DNA from: Allium sativum
Taxonomy: Eukaryota; Streptophyta; Magnoliopsida; Asparagales; Amaryllidaceae
Length of the DNA: 64,000 bases
Reading direction: 5' to 3'
Assembly (NCBI GenBank): GCA_030737875.1
Contig: CM060924.1
Span: 150,530,197-150,594,196, forward strand
Of the stretch, positions 12,175-23,756 are shown in pieces (position 1 is the stretch's first letter; each line of letters begins with the position of its first letter). The translations under genes were made by a program, and so were the position numbers. The notes beneath the pieces were generated by a model. The model saw nothing but the letters and a program-made list of their open reading frames with translations. It was not told where the DNA came from and made no database searches.

Positions 12175-15100
12175 TGTAACATCCCAGAATTTTAACTATG
12201 TTTGATATGGATTTTTATTTATAATTTTGGATTTTCTGAATATAAATTGATTTTTATTAGGTTTAAATATGAATTTTAACTTTGTATAAGTATTTTGTTT
12301 TATTTATTATGATTTTTATAAGAAAACTTATTTTGAAAATTATAATTATTAGATTTATGTTTAAGTAATGATATTTTCTGATTTTGATAATATTGATTTG
12401 TAAAATATGAATTTGGTAAAGGATAATTTATTTTATGATTTTACAAGAATAATAATTATTATTTTATTTATTTTGATAAGTTATATGATAAGTTTTACTT
12501 GAATTATAAATGAGAATGATTATTAATAAGTTTGGATTTGTTGATACTATTTGTCGTTCGATCGGATTTGTCAAACTATAACATGATTTAGTAGCGTTAG
12601 AATTAAGTGTTGCCTTTAGTTTTCATAACGTTTAAGGTAAATGCTACCAAAAACACATTCCTTCTCTTCTTAAGACAAGTGTTAAGACACATGTCTTTAT
12701 GCATGCTCCCTTCCATGCATGATTGCCACTTGTCCTATGATGTGTCACTCTCTCCTTACTCCTCCTTTCCTATAAATACCACCCTTTCCTTCCACTTTTT
12801 CATTCATTCTCATTTCTTTTCTTTCTCTTCTTCTTAAAGCTTATGGCCATGGTTTCCATGGCATAAGTCTTCCTCTTTTCCACCACCACCTTGCCAAAGT
12901 TCGTCATTCTCCTCCTCCTCTTATAATATAAAGAGAGATTAGTGTATATTATATTATATATATTTTTGTGAAGAAGACGTTACGCCGAAATACTGTCCGA
13001 CGAATCACTCAACTAGGCTCGCCTACCATGAAGATTTGGAAAGCTGTTAGGTGAGAACTTCTAATTTAAATTTTATTTAAATTAGTTAATTTTAATTAGC
13101 TGAGATTAATTATAATTTGTTGATGATGATTGTGTGATGGATGTTGATGTTTGAATGGTTGTTCATGAATTAGATAATACACCGAACACGAGTAAGCGTT
13201 ATTGTCTGTAACGCTTGTGCACAGTTTAATGTTGTTGTGATGAATGAATTCATATCCATTTGATCGTATAGTTCATTTGGATAGATATGATTGCATTGTA
13301 TGATCACACACACACAAACACACCGTGGTTGTGGAATATATGGGTGATCGATTTAGATTCTCCTTCGTATATATGATTTTATTTAATAAGATTTAAAAAT
13401 TTTGGTTTTGAATTTAATATCAACTTTTAAATATTGAATTAGGAGTTGGAAAATAATTTAAATTATGTATTGATTTTGTATAACGATCTTTATATCTATG
13501 CAAAACTGGTTTTGGAAAAAAAAAATACTTTCAATTTAAATTCGAAATGAGATTTTTAATTTGAATATGGTTTTTATATAATAAAGATATAATATACACC
13601 AGAACGTTCTAGGATGACAGAGAGGATAGTGTCTAGGCTTGGGTTTGGAAAATCAGTTTCCTGCTCTCCCTGGCTATCCCTAACTGATCCGACGGATGGG
13701 ATGGTTAAATAAAAATCTAATTTGAAATTATTTGAATGGTGATTTAATTAGAAGAAAAAGTTGTGTTTTAAATCCAAATAATTTGAAAAGTCAATTTAAA
13801 TGATTTATATAAGTTTATAATGATTTTTAAGGTAATTTGAAGTATTTAAGAATAATGATTATTTTGGTCAAAATTAGAGCTTGTCGCATTATGGCAATAT
13901 GTAAATGCTTATAACTTTTCCAATTTAAATCGGATTTCCACGAAACGAAAAACGTTTGATTCTTATTTACGAGAGCTTTCAAATGAGTGAAAGCAGATTT
14001 AAATTTCGAGTTATAGTTTTCAAGTTATGTTTGAAACCGTTTTGGAAAAGATCGATGTAAGAACAATTGTTGCCCATAACTATAAACAGCTATTTTTAAA
14101 TTATTTAAAAATATGGAAAAAATTTGTAAAATCATTACAAATTATGAAAAGGTGTTTTCAATTGTAAAGTTTAAGTTTTGGCTAAGATAAACGATATTTT
14201 GATCAAAATAGTTAAGATAACCGTTTTGTAACACTTTTGGAACGCTATTGTAACGCTTTCTTCGAAAACAATCTATTTTGAAGTTTTAACCCATAAACGA
14301 TGTTCCGAACTATAAGTAATGATTTGTGGAATGTTTTCAAAGGTTTAAGAGTATTAGAAATATTTATATGGAATTTAGATTTATACTAATACGGGTTTTT
14401 AATACTAAATAATTGGATATGGTTGGAGATAAATCTTCGGATGTTTGATATTAGTTCGGTAAATGAAAACTCTTATTATCTGAGGAATTTAAAAGGGTAT
14501 TTCACCGTTATTCCGCTTATAATATGAGTTGGATACGAAAATTAATATCGAAGATAAGTTGATGGTATCTCTATCCAGATCTAATGTCAAAGAGTTGAAT
14601 AAACCTTTCAATTAAGATACGGGTTCTCACCTTGATTTAAATAAGCTAGATAGAAATAATCTTCGATATTGGTATGAACCTCATGATGTAAATGTATACT
14701 ATCTGGGGAATTTGAAAGATATTATTATATCGTTATTCTACTTATAGTATTCGTTGATTATGAGAATTTATATCGGATATAAGTGGATAAATTTCTGTGT
14801 AATTTATGATTCAAAAATCAATTTGACTTGGGTTTTGTCATGAATCGTATCTTCAATAATACCATTCTTGAAACCGATGAGATTGAATGGTGGAAATTCA
14901 TGTCGTAATTGGGGATTTAACCAAATCTTTGATTCGAGGAAATTAAAGATAAGAAATTAAAGCGAAGGTATAATCTTTGATTTCAAAGAAGAATTTAAGA
15001 TGATAACGAGATGTATGAAATTATAGAAATTCAAATCTTTAGTTGTAAATGAATTGATAACTATATGGAAGGAGATTTGAATTGAAAAGCCTGTGTGAAC

Positions 15101-16639
15101 CATAGCTACTGTTTAAAGTACGCTTATTACTTGGAAGGACCGGGATCGAGCATATGTTCGAAACCCATTCCAAGTAATAATACGACGTTATGAAGCAATT
15201 CAGGACTTGGTAAACGGCGAATGAAGACCGGGAATATTTGAATTGTTTAGATTGATTGTTGATTAATGTCTCGGTTGGGTAGGCCACCCGATACGAGATG
15301 TGAGTTGCATGAGACCTGAACAAATTTAAGTATTTTCGGGTTGTTCCGTTCAGACCCAGAACGGTCTTGCATGGATGGTGTGCCTGACATTGAAATTGAC
15401 CGCATAGCACTGATTTCCGTTAATGTATATCGGATTTGTGGCAATATATTATCCTTGTCTCTAAGTCATATGAACTTAGAGGGTATGCATTGATTTAAAT
15501 CAGTGATATGTCGTGAATTGTCAATGCGGCATACCCAAGTTATGAGTCGAGCTAGTGATGATCAAAGAATGGCTTATCGAAGCATCGCTTTGCGTATGAC
15601 ATGACATCGACAAACCTCACACCCCGGATTGATGAGAAACTGGCGGTTAGGTTTTATACTTATATATGAATTGATGATGAAGCTGTGCAGCAGTGGGAAA
15701 CCACTTATGAACTTGGGGAAGTAGGGTATGTTCGGGGGGCCGTGTCTGGTCGAAAACCGTTGATCTGCCCTGACGATGTGTATTCGGTGTCCGCGTATGG
15801 TCGAAAAAGCCGTTGAGGCACTTCGTTTTGTATCCCTGATTGATCTTTCGTGCCAGGAATCATCAAGTTGGAAATCCAAATTTCTTATGCGAGCCATACG
15901 ATTTTGATTGTATATATATATGGCAACATATATTATGGGGTATATGCTGTCTAGGATTAATACATTTACTTGCGAAATGTTTTCCACACTATATATATAT
16001 TATGGTATTGAAGAGAATTTTACGTATGAAAGCATATTTGGTTGTCATAAGATAAAACTCGCCCATCTGGTGTGCGCTTGCATTGTGTGACGTGGGACGA
16101 GCTTATGATAGCTTCATTTTCAAAAGACATTGCGCATTTATATGCACGGGTATCCACCTGGAGTAAATCCGTTCCGCGTTAGCGGCGTGATCCGGTGAAG
16201 TTCCCAACTTTAAGAATGAACCTAACTGTTTTTGAGTTCTCACACCAGTCCCACGACTGACCTGGAGTTTATTGTTCCCTCACCTAAACTCTGGGTGCCC
16301 ATGATTTTTGCACGGGCAGTCAGTAGTTTAGTTTTTCAGTTATAGATCGTTGGAGCAGGATTTAGAGCGCTTCTAGAGTTGGAATCCACGATAGAGTTGA
16401 AGCTTCCGCTGTGTTTTGGTCTTCCGCTGAGAGTAAAGTTATTTTCTTTCTTCCGCTGTATACGTTTATGTTGTAACTCTGATATTCATGTAACTCTGAT
16501 GTAATATTGGTTTATTCAATGAAAAGTTCTGTTATTTTTGTTCAATGTATGTATGTACCCATAACAATTCGTCTTTCTGAACGGTTTAAGTTGGTTTAAT
16601 TACCGGCGAAGAATCGGGCAAAAAGTCGGGTCGTTACAA
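12175..16639 (+). repeat. 3' LTR of the large non-coding element
   Basis: The same length as the 5' LTR and nearly identical. Differences I noticed include sites near 13141, 13955, 15218, 15318-15331, 15600 and 16374. The TATA box is at 12771-12778. It ends at the ACTCT target duplication, after which viral ORF1 resumes. Confidence 0.93.
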
Positions 16640-16644
16640 CTCTA

Positions 16645-17262
16645 TAGAGTCATATGATTTATCTGACACATCAGATGAGATTATTTTCAAAATAAACACA
16701 AATGGAGCGGAATCTAGTAGATCAACAATGATGCTTCCCGCACCGGAAGGAGCATCTAGGGTTGATGTACCAAATCCGGATATAGTAATGGGAGAACAGG
16801 ATGAAAGTACATATGAAAATAATGCTGGAGATCCCTATCCACAAATGTTAAGACATGGTACTAGATCTGATTGGATTAAGTATCATTCTTCTTGCAAAAC
16901 GCTTAAAGAACTTTTACAATGATCAACCAAAAGATACTCTTACTTTTAATATTGATAAAATTCCCCATAAAAAGATTCGAAAGTATATACTAACTTGGCT
17001 TCAGCATATTTCCAGAACTATATATTTATTACCTCCTCAATTAAATATTCCAGAATTTATAAACTATGCAACAAGTTATTGGGAAGGAGATGCTTTAGCT
17101 TGGTTAATAAATCTAGAACAAACGAATTCAACCCAATTACAGGCTATTAAAAATAATCAAAATAAACAAGATGCTTTGGGAGATTTATGTAAGCTATTAC
17201 TTGCAGATTTTACAGGAGAAACTTTTTTATATGACATTGACTATGAAAAACAATTACTAAAG
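16645..17262 (+). pseudogene. Viral ORF1, piece 2: coat-protein region
   Basis: The frame that entered the large element at 5680 leaves it in phase here and reads through an acidic linker to a stop at 16920-16922. A one-base shift near 16905 moves the coding phase, which then runs open to the next insertion at 17262. The second half is helix-rich, with a WEGDALAWL stretch and a leucine-rich segment typical of a capsid core. Family-level recognition rests on the zinc knuckle in piece 4 more than on this segment. The TAAAG target duplication (17258-17262 and 19769-19773) marks the next element. Confidence 0.7.
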
Positions 17263-18142
17263 TGTTGACGTCAAAAGTTGGTCACTAGTGATGGCCAACC
17301 CCCAATCGGGTGAACAACACACGAATAAAGATAAAAATGCAGAAAAGAAAATAAATAAAGGAGAGCGCACACAAAGTTTTTATAGTGGTTCGGCAAAGAC
17401 AGTGCCTGCGTCCACTTTATATATCATTTATCTTTCTTGATTACAAGTACAATGCTTTTCCTGATTAAAGAAGAGAAAGAGAATGGCTATCTTTTCTTCT
17501 TCTTTTTGAGAGAAAGATTATGGAGAAGAATAATGGCGAAAAGCTTATAGAAGCTGTGTCAGCCAGTAAAAAAGTAAAAGTCCCCTCTTTTTTGTATATC
17601 TTTTTCCTTTTCAGGTATGGGGTATTTATAGGTGAAAATGATTGCTTGGCCTGTTGCAATATGGTCCGGCCATTTCGGGAATGCCCGGACACGTGGCATC
17701 CGATGGTTGGCTGGAATGGCGGCTCTTGACTGGTTCCAATATTCATAAATAGTGCCCTCGAAAGTTGTGGCTGACGTGACGTCCACTGGAAGGCATATCA
17801 AAAGTTGAGCTTTGTCCGGATATGGTTTGACCGTATTCATTGCCTCAAAAGTTGGGATATTCGATGACTGTAGAAGGCTTCCAGGCTGTTCCGAGATAAT
17901 CGGTCGAAGCGAGATATCCGGTCAAGGCGAGATATTCGGTCAAGGCGAGATAGTTGGAAGTGAGATCTTCGGTTGAGAGAGCGACCCTTAAAGGAGCGAG
18001 CCATCTTCTGATCAGGCTGGAGATGGGTCGACTGGTGACTAGATCGACCTATCTTTTTGCTGTGCTTTCTGAAACTCGGTGTATCGCGCGTTTTGGGCTT
18101 CGGTTTAGCCCGCTGGGACTCTTGCCAAAAAGAGGGCTAATA
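17263..18142 (-). repeat. 3' LTR (minus orientation) of the short gag-only element
   Basis: 880 bp; matches 18907-19768 along its length with scattered substitutions and one 18-bp tandem gain. Antisense reading frames over 17465-17840 recur in the partner LTR and are not genes. Confidence 0.85.
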
Positions 18143-18237
18143 CTTTGCTCCTCAGAATATATCTTCATCGGTAGAGGGAGGTGTGTTCTGAAATCTGAAC
18201 CGGAGCACAAACGCTCGAATTGCGATGGTTATGCCAA

Positions 18238-18375
18238 ACCATATTGAGGCCGGAAAACCGACGGTCCCGATATTGTATTAAAGCCAGAAAACCGACGACC
18301 ATTCTGGGTCGTATTAAGGTTGGAAAACCGACAGCTATCGGGGATCCATATTAAGGCCGATGCGATAGCTATTTC
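18238..18375 (-). repeat. Tandem ~36-40 bp repeats near the polypurine end
   Basis: Four imperfect units carry GGCCGGAAAACCGAC or a close variant, separated by TATTAAGG/TATTAAAG. They lie between the gag frame and the 3' LTR. Their role is unknown. Confidence 0.7.
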
Positions 18376-18428
18376 GTGCATAAGGATTCCTGCGAATACA
18401 AAACAAAATTAAGTTTGGGTCGAGCATT

Positions 18429-18842
18429 TTAGTTCACTTGGCTTTTGAGGGTTGCAGACATTATCCATGCCTGGCTTGGTGGGACCAAACCAGGATGAAA
18501 TAAAGGTGTAGCCTGATCAGTAGCCTGATTTCGAGTAAACTGATAGCCAGTTGCCGCCCCTGTCCCGACCTGTGGAGGAATTGATGTTGAAGCTTTCAAT
18601 CCTGTCTCCAGTCGACCGAGAAGGTGATCCATCAACTGCCGCTGTTGTTCGAGGGCTTTACCGTGAGATGTCATTTGGTCTCTGAATTCGACCATGATCC
18701 TGTCCATGTCGTCCCGGGTAAGGAACCGAGATTTGTCGTCATGAGAGGAAACTTTGTGACTTACTTCTGTAGCATCAGTGTCGGTTGCATCGGTATTTGC
18801 GGGACGAGAGGATGTTGCATCTTTCTTTCGTTTGTTCGCCAT
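18429..18842 (-). CDS. Putative gag-like protein, N-terminal part
   Basis: A 137-codon frame starts 44 bases after the primer-site block, where gag begins in LTR elements. The N-terminus is basic and polar (MANKRKKDATSS), followed by an acidic region and a probable helix with DDMDRIMVEFRDQM and EQQRQLMDHLLGRLETG. It ends in a Pro/Gln-rich stretch. There is no zinc knuckle, protease or other enzyme domain, so it is either a short gag or an N-terminal remnant. The call rests on position and composition, because I do not recognise the family from the protein itself. Confidence 0.5.
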   Translation of the reverse strand: MANKRKKDATSSRPANTDATDTDATEVSHKVSSHDDKSRFLTRDDMDRIMVEFRDQMTSHGKALEQQRQLMDHLLGRLETGLKASTSIPPQVGTGAATGYQFTRNQATDQATPLFHPGLVPPSQAWIMSATLKSQVN

Positions 18843-18885
18843 GACCTGAGATTAGCAGGAACTCGATGGCGATGTCGGTGCGCTC

Positions 18886-18903
18886 CCCCTTCCCGGCACG
18901 CCA
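18886..18903 (-). other. Primer-binding-site-like block
   Basis: On the minus strand TGGCGTGCCGGGAAGGGG lies three bases inside the 5' LTR end. It resembles, but does not exactly match, the TGGCGCC-type sites of Tat/Athila elements. The tRNA is not assigned. Confidence 0.55.
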
Positions 18904-18906
18904 AAG

Positions 18907-19768
18907 TGTTGACGTCAAAAGTTGGTCACTAGTGACGGCCAAACCCTAATCGCGTGAACATCACACGAATAAAGATAAAAACGCAGAAAAGAAAATAAAT
19001 AAAGGAGAGCGCACACAAAGTTTTTATAGTGGTTCGGCAAAGACAGTGCCTACGTCCACTTTATATATCATTTATATTTCTTGATTACAAGTACAATGCT
19101 TTTCCTGATTGATGAAGAGAAAGAGAATGGCTATCTTTTCTTCTTCTTTTTGAGAGAAAGATTATGGAGAAGAATAATGGCGAAAAGCTTACAGAAGCTG
19201 TGTCAGCTAGTAAAGAATTAAAAGTCCCCTCTTTTTTGTATATCTTTTTCCTTTTCAGGTATGCGGTATTTATAGGTGAAAATGATAGCTTGGGCTGTTG
19301 CAATATGGTCCGGCCATTTCGGGAAGGCCCGGACACGTAGCATCCGATGGTTGGCTGGAATTGCGGCTCTTGACTGGTTCCAATATTCATAAATAGTGCC
19401 CTCGAAAGTTGTGGCTGACGTAGCGTTCATTGGAAGGCATATCAAAAGTTGAGCTTTGTTCGGATATGGTTTGACCGTATTCATTGCCTCAAAAGTCGGG
19501 ATATTCGATGACTGTAGAAGGCTTCCAGGCTGTTCCGAGATAATCGGTCGAAGCGAGATATCCGGTCAAGGCGAGATAGTTGGAATCGAGATCTTCGGTT
19601 GAGAGAGCGATCCTTAAAGGAGCGAGCCATCTTCTGATCAGGCTGGAGATGGGTCGACTGGTGACTAGATCGACCTATCTTTTTGTTGTGCTTTCTGAAA
19701 CTCGGTCTATCGCCCGTTTTGTGGTTCGGTTTAGCCCGCTGGGACTCTTGCCAAAAAGAGGGCTAACA
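18907..19768 (-). repeat. 5' LTR (minus orientation) of the short gag-only element
   Basis: 862 bp with intact TG...CA ends. It is followed on the plus strand by the TAAAG duplication and then by viral ORF1. Confidence 0.88.
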
Positions 19769-19773
19769 TAAAG

Positions 19774-20175
19774 ATAACTTTATGATATATTTGTATGTTA
19801 GAAGAATTTACAGCCAAGCATATTGGATTACTTTTTCATTTAAAGAATTTTGATCAAAAGATCTTTTGGATTAAAGGATTTTTTTACAAAAGTACCATAT
19901 CCATGGAATAATATGATCCAAGAAAGATATAACTTTCTAAGACAAAGTAATACCGATGAAAATCATGCCACTGGCCTCTTAAAGAAGGCATGCATGGAAA
20001 CAATGGAAAGAGTTTGCGAACATACTAGTGCTAAAAAAGAAATGAAAAATAAAATCAAACATTCTAAACTAGGATTTAATTGCTGTACAAAATACTCAGA
20101 AGACATTAACGCATAGTTTGGATGTCAACCTAAATATGAAAAGCGGTTCAGTAACTTTAATAGGAAAAGGAAACC
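19774..20175 (+). pseudogene. Viral ORF1, piece 3: coat-protein region
   Basis: The coat frame resumes after the short element, with a TGA within the first dozen codons and a further phase change around 19880 in a T-run. From about 19865 it reads through PYPWNNMIQERYNFL, a conserved-looking helical segment, to a TAG at 20114-20116. Beyond that it becomes strongly basic (Lys/Arg/Asn). The basic tract immediately precedes the zinc knuckle found in piece 4, as expected for the nucleic-acid-binding end of a caulimovirid coat protein. AAACC (20171-20175 and 42901-42905) is duplicated by the chromovirus insertion. Confidence 0.72.
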
Positions 20176-23100
20176 TGAAACACCCCACCTCCATTAGGGT
20201 CACTCGCAAAGGGAATGCCCTAATTTTGGTGGAGGTTTTTAAGTATAAGTCACAGATAAACACAAGACAGATATAAATACATATATTTTAAACAGCGGAA
20301 AACAACAGACTTTTATTTCATAGATACGCGTTCATACAAAACATTTCCATAATTGTCTCATAATACTTCCAAGAAAAAGAAACATTACATCCTCAATACT
20401 GTCTTGATAATTAAAGAAGCTTAAAACATAAATAAAGTAGCAAAAATCCTCATAGTGATATACAAAGCCATGATCCTAGCAAAAGAGATCCAAACCATAC
20501 ATCTGCTATCTTGAAACTTGCAAAGAGTTTGACTAAGCTGGGTTGTTTCCTCCCTGTGGACCTAGGGGGGGGGGGGACGAAAGAAAAGAAGATGAAAAGA
20601 AAAGTAGAGTTAGACATAAGGTCTGAGTAAATCTAGTGACTTTTCAGTATGTGAATAAGAAAAAGGGCATGATAGATATACACTGAAAACAGGAAAGTAT
20701 CATAAGCTAAGGGAGTGTAGTCTAGAGTCGAATATACTATCGCACCCACACTATATCTCTGCACCTACTAGAATTTATTCTAACTGGCACCCCATGCTGA
20801 GGGTGAAGTGATCCTTTTGGTTTTTCTAAAGATCGGCTCCTACTCGTACATGTGTCTTACCGCTCCCCCAAGAAGTGTAGATACCTATGCTGGTCCCACT
20901 ATGGGGTGTATCAAGACCCATGGTGGCGGCCCCGACACAATTTCAAGAAGACATAGGGTATAATACGGGTGCCCCCAGTGCCCTGTTTGTCTGCTCCGGA
21001 GTGTGTGCACGCCCGCACCCCGTTAGAACCCACACTGTGCACCTAACATTGCCGTTATTTGACCGCTTACAATTAGCCCAGTAATCGTGCCCCACCCTGC
21101 CTAGTTTCAGGGTACCATGATACCTAAATTTGGGTTACTGCTGAAACGGGTCCCTCGTTACTAGGGTTTTCTAGTCAAACATGTTAAGTGGTTAAGCGTC
21201 TGTATTTACCTAACCTCACCCATCAATTCTTGTTAACATGTTGAATTTGGTTAAGTGTTTTCAGTTGACTTAACCCTACCATCTGTCCATAGCCTCTTAA
21301 AGCACCGACCACTCACATTAGACAGATATCACTACGGTTACTAGATGTGCCGGTTGGTTCCAGGCAGGTTTACATCGTTGCTCAGTCTAACCTTGGGTCC
21401 TTATGGGGCTAAATGCTTAACCGCCCACATTGGATAGGTTTTGTTGTGACTACTGGATAGCCGGGCGGGTCCGGGCAGGTTTATGTCTCAATCCAACCTT
21501 GGATTAAGCACATCGTATTTTCTAGATTTACATATGTGTCTCTTTATATTTTTATATGTAAATGCCATGTCCTTTATTTTTTGGTATAATAATTCGTACC
21601 GCTTAAATGTCACAGTCGTTGGCATGTGCCAAACATGCCAACACTCATATTTTTATCATGTTTTACACCCAACGCTATTACCCCCGTTTGTACGTTCGCA
21701 ACATTAGAACTAGTATTGGGCTTGACACAATTCAACCCAACTTTTATAAACGTGAGAAAAGGGGAAATCAAGAGCATGTAATATTTTACAATACATAAAG
21801 GTGTGTAGCGCATGAACTTGCAAATTAACGATTCAACTAACATAAACATTGGGTCATGTGAACTTGCATTCAAATAAGCATATAACTAAATATGTGTCAC
21901 ATGAAATGGCATAACTTTTGACTTGGCTAGATGTGAGTTTAAACATATATGACTAGGCATAATGTCAAACACCAAACTAGCATGTTACATGTTCATAAAA
22001 TGTCCACTTTTTGACATAACACAAAAGTGTAAACTGTCTTCAACTTAAGAAGTCTATTTTAACATGAAACTTGCATAGTTTATGTAACCTAAACGATGCT
22101 TAATAAATATCCAATTTTACTTGCAATGAACATGAGATGTATAAACAGGTTTACATAATTCTTAATTCAGACTTAAAGGATGTACATAGTCCATACTATC
22201 ACACAAACATAAAGGGATCAAATCCTAGTTTTTGCCACAGACTTGCAAGTACTATCATTTTCATATACAACTATCCAATAAACTTGCATCGATCAATTTA
22301 TGCCACAATTTTCAATACACAAATCATGAGAGAATCATTACAATATACAGAATTCACATCATTATACAATAACACAATTCTATTTCCAATTACATCGAAT
22401 CACATCACAGTTTTTATTCATATTTTGAAAGATCACTATACTTACAACGTGCGATGAAATCTTGTTTTATGATTTCTGTATTCTGATTTGGAGATGCTCT
22501 CCTTTAGGTAGCAACGTTGCATTGATTAATTTGATTAAGCTTTATTTTGCTTCTTAGTTTGATTCGTCTCTCTTGACGGCTACGCTTAATTCCTTCCCGG
22601 CAGCATGACGACTCCAATCTTATTTTTTATGTGAATTTTAGTTGAGACATAGGGTGTATATATAGAGTTTTAAAATTGTTTTGAGTCGTCGGATGAAGAC
22701 AGGAGGAATCTAGACCATACAAAGTCCAACAGAGCCAATCAAGAGATGACACATCAGCTGAATGACACAGCGAACCACAGAAATTCGAGCCAGGGGCAAA
22801 CCAAGCCAACCAGGCCGACCAGGCAGGTCGACCTGCAGGTCGACACCTAGGTCGACTCTATGGTCGACCTGGGGTGACCAGGTCGACTGCCCAGTCGACT
22901 CTGTGGTCGACCTGGTCACTGGGCGGGAATTTTCCCGCCCAACCCAGTTTGAGTTTAAATTTCGAATTTTTGAATCCGAAACTGAGCTGTTTGAATTTTG
23001 AATTTAATTCTGAAACTTCCGAAGGTCATAACTCCTTCATACGGAGTCCGATTCACGCAAACTCGGACTCTATCTCAAGTAGAATTCTGAGACGAACGCA

Positions 23101-23193
23101 ATGGCATAAGCCATTTCCCTTAATTCTTCCATTTAGAATTAATTACTCTTTAATTTATGTATTTTAATGTTATAAAATATACGGGGTGTTACA
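20176..23193 (-). repeat. 3' LTR of the outer chromovirus
   Basis: On the minus strand it begins TGTAACACCCCG and ends GGGGTGTTTCA. A TATA tract is at 22657-22664 on the minus strand. Seven perfect GTCGAC palindromes lie at 22827-22911 with starts 12, 12, 12, 19, 12 and 12 bases apart. A run of G on the plus strand is at about 20567-20577. Two ~100-bp direct repeats containing GCCGGGCGG or GCCGGTTGG blocks lie around 21320-21520. Confidence 0.92.
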
Positions 23194-23206
23194 TTCTCCC
23201 CCTCTT
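23194..23206 (-). other. Polypurine tract of the outer chromovirus
   Basis: Minus-strand AAGAGGGGGAGAA directly abuts the 3' LTR and is preceded by the CGGGGACAAAATCC block typical of this group. Plus-strand synthesis would start here. Confidence 0.8.
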
Positions 23207-23756
23207 AAAAGGATTTTGTCCCCGAAATCTTCAAGTTAGGAAGAATGTATATCCTATCATCCAATCGTCCATCTACTCAACCAAAAAACACAGGTATCCA
23301 TTGTCCTTAAAGACTTCTAATGCTTTATGATCATATGCAGAGAGTGTGTATATGTCCTTATCTAATGCAGAATCAGGCGGTCCACTGATTCAGTTGACCT
23401 CCTTAATGCGAATTATGTAAGGGTCGTGAATCCATTATGTATGCAAAATTTTCCTACTTATAGTTCTACATGAGTGCACGACTATTCATACAAATGCGAC
23501 AACCATATGACAGCATATCAAGTTTCAACCATATTCAAATGAGAGTACATATATGCATATGCAATATGAAGTGACTGAGCCGATCTAAAACCTAGGGTGT
23601 GTGTGTATATGCATCCACGAGCAACCACTAGCAACCACTTGCAGCCATCATCCATAACATGTTTTCAAATACATGTTTGCATCCATTTGTTTTCTACCTA
23701 AGGATTTAGGAAAAATGACCGAGGAGATATACCTAAAAAGATAGATAAAGCATAAC

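Larger units (their letters stand above)
5681..16639 (+). mobile_element. Large non-coding LTR retrotransposon (LARD-like), complete
   Basis: Two 4,465-bp direct LTRs flank a 2,029-bp interior. The LTRs begin TGTAACATCCC and end GGGTCGTTACA (TG...CA). The target duplication ACTCT at 5676-5680 and 16640-16644 is perfect. Next to the left LTR is a tRNA-Met primer site (10148-10159); next to the right LTR is a polypurine tract. There is no gag or pol, so it must have been mobilised by enzymes from another element. The 3' end has CGAGGACGAAAAG before the polypurine tract, matching the CGGGGACGAAA block of the chromoviruses in this window, so a Ty3/gypsy origin is likely. By eye the LTRs differ at roughly 15-20 sites over 4.4 kb, indicating a very recent insertion. 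Confidence 0.93.
17263..19768 (-). mobile_element. Short gag-only LTR element (TR-GAG-like), minus strand
   Basis: Two direct LTRs, 17263-18142 (880 bp) and 18907-19768 (862 bp), flank 764 bp. On the minus strand the LTR begins TGTTAGCCC and ends GACGTCAACA. The target duplication TAAAG is perfect. The interior has a primer-site-like block (TGGCGTGCCGGGAAGGGG on the minus strand), one 137-codon reading frame and no pol. The left LTR is longer because it carries an extra 18-bp copy of a GGTCAAGGCGAGATAT-type repeat near 17920-17940, and its outer TG is mutated to TA at the interior edge. The primer-site type suggests a Tat/Athila-like relationship, which is inference. Confidence 0.85.

Noticed and set aside
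22762..23001. Frames with repeated Arg-Ser-Thr or Val-Asp-Leu residues in LTRs
   Set aside because: They are translations of the GTCGAC repeat block and differ between copies by frame; not proteins.
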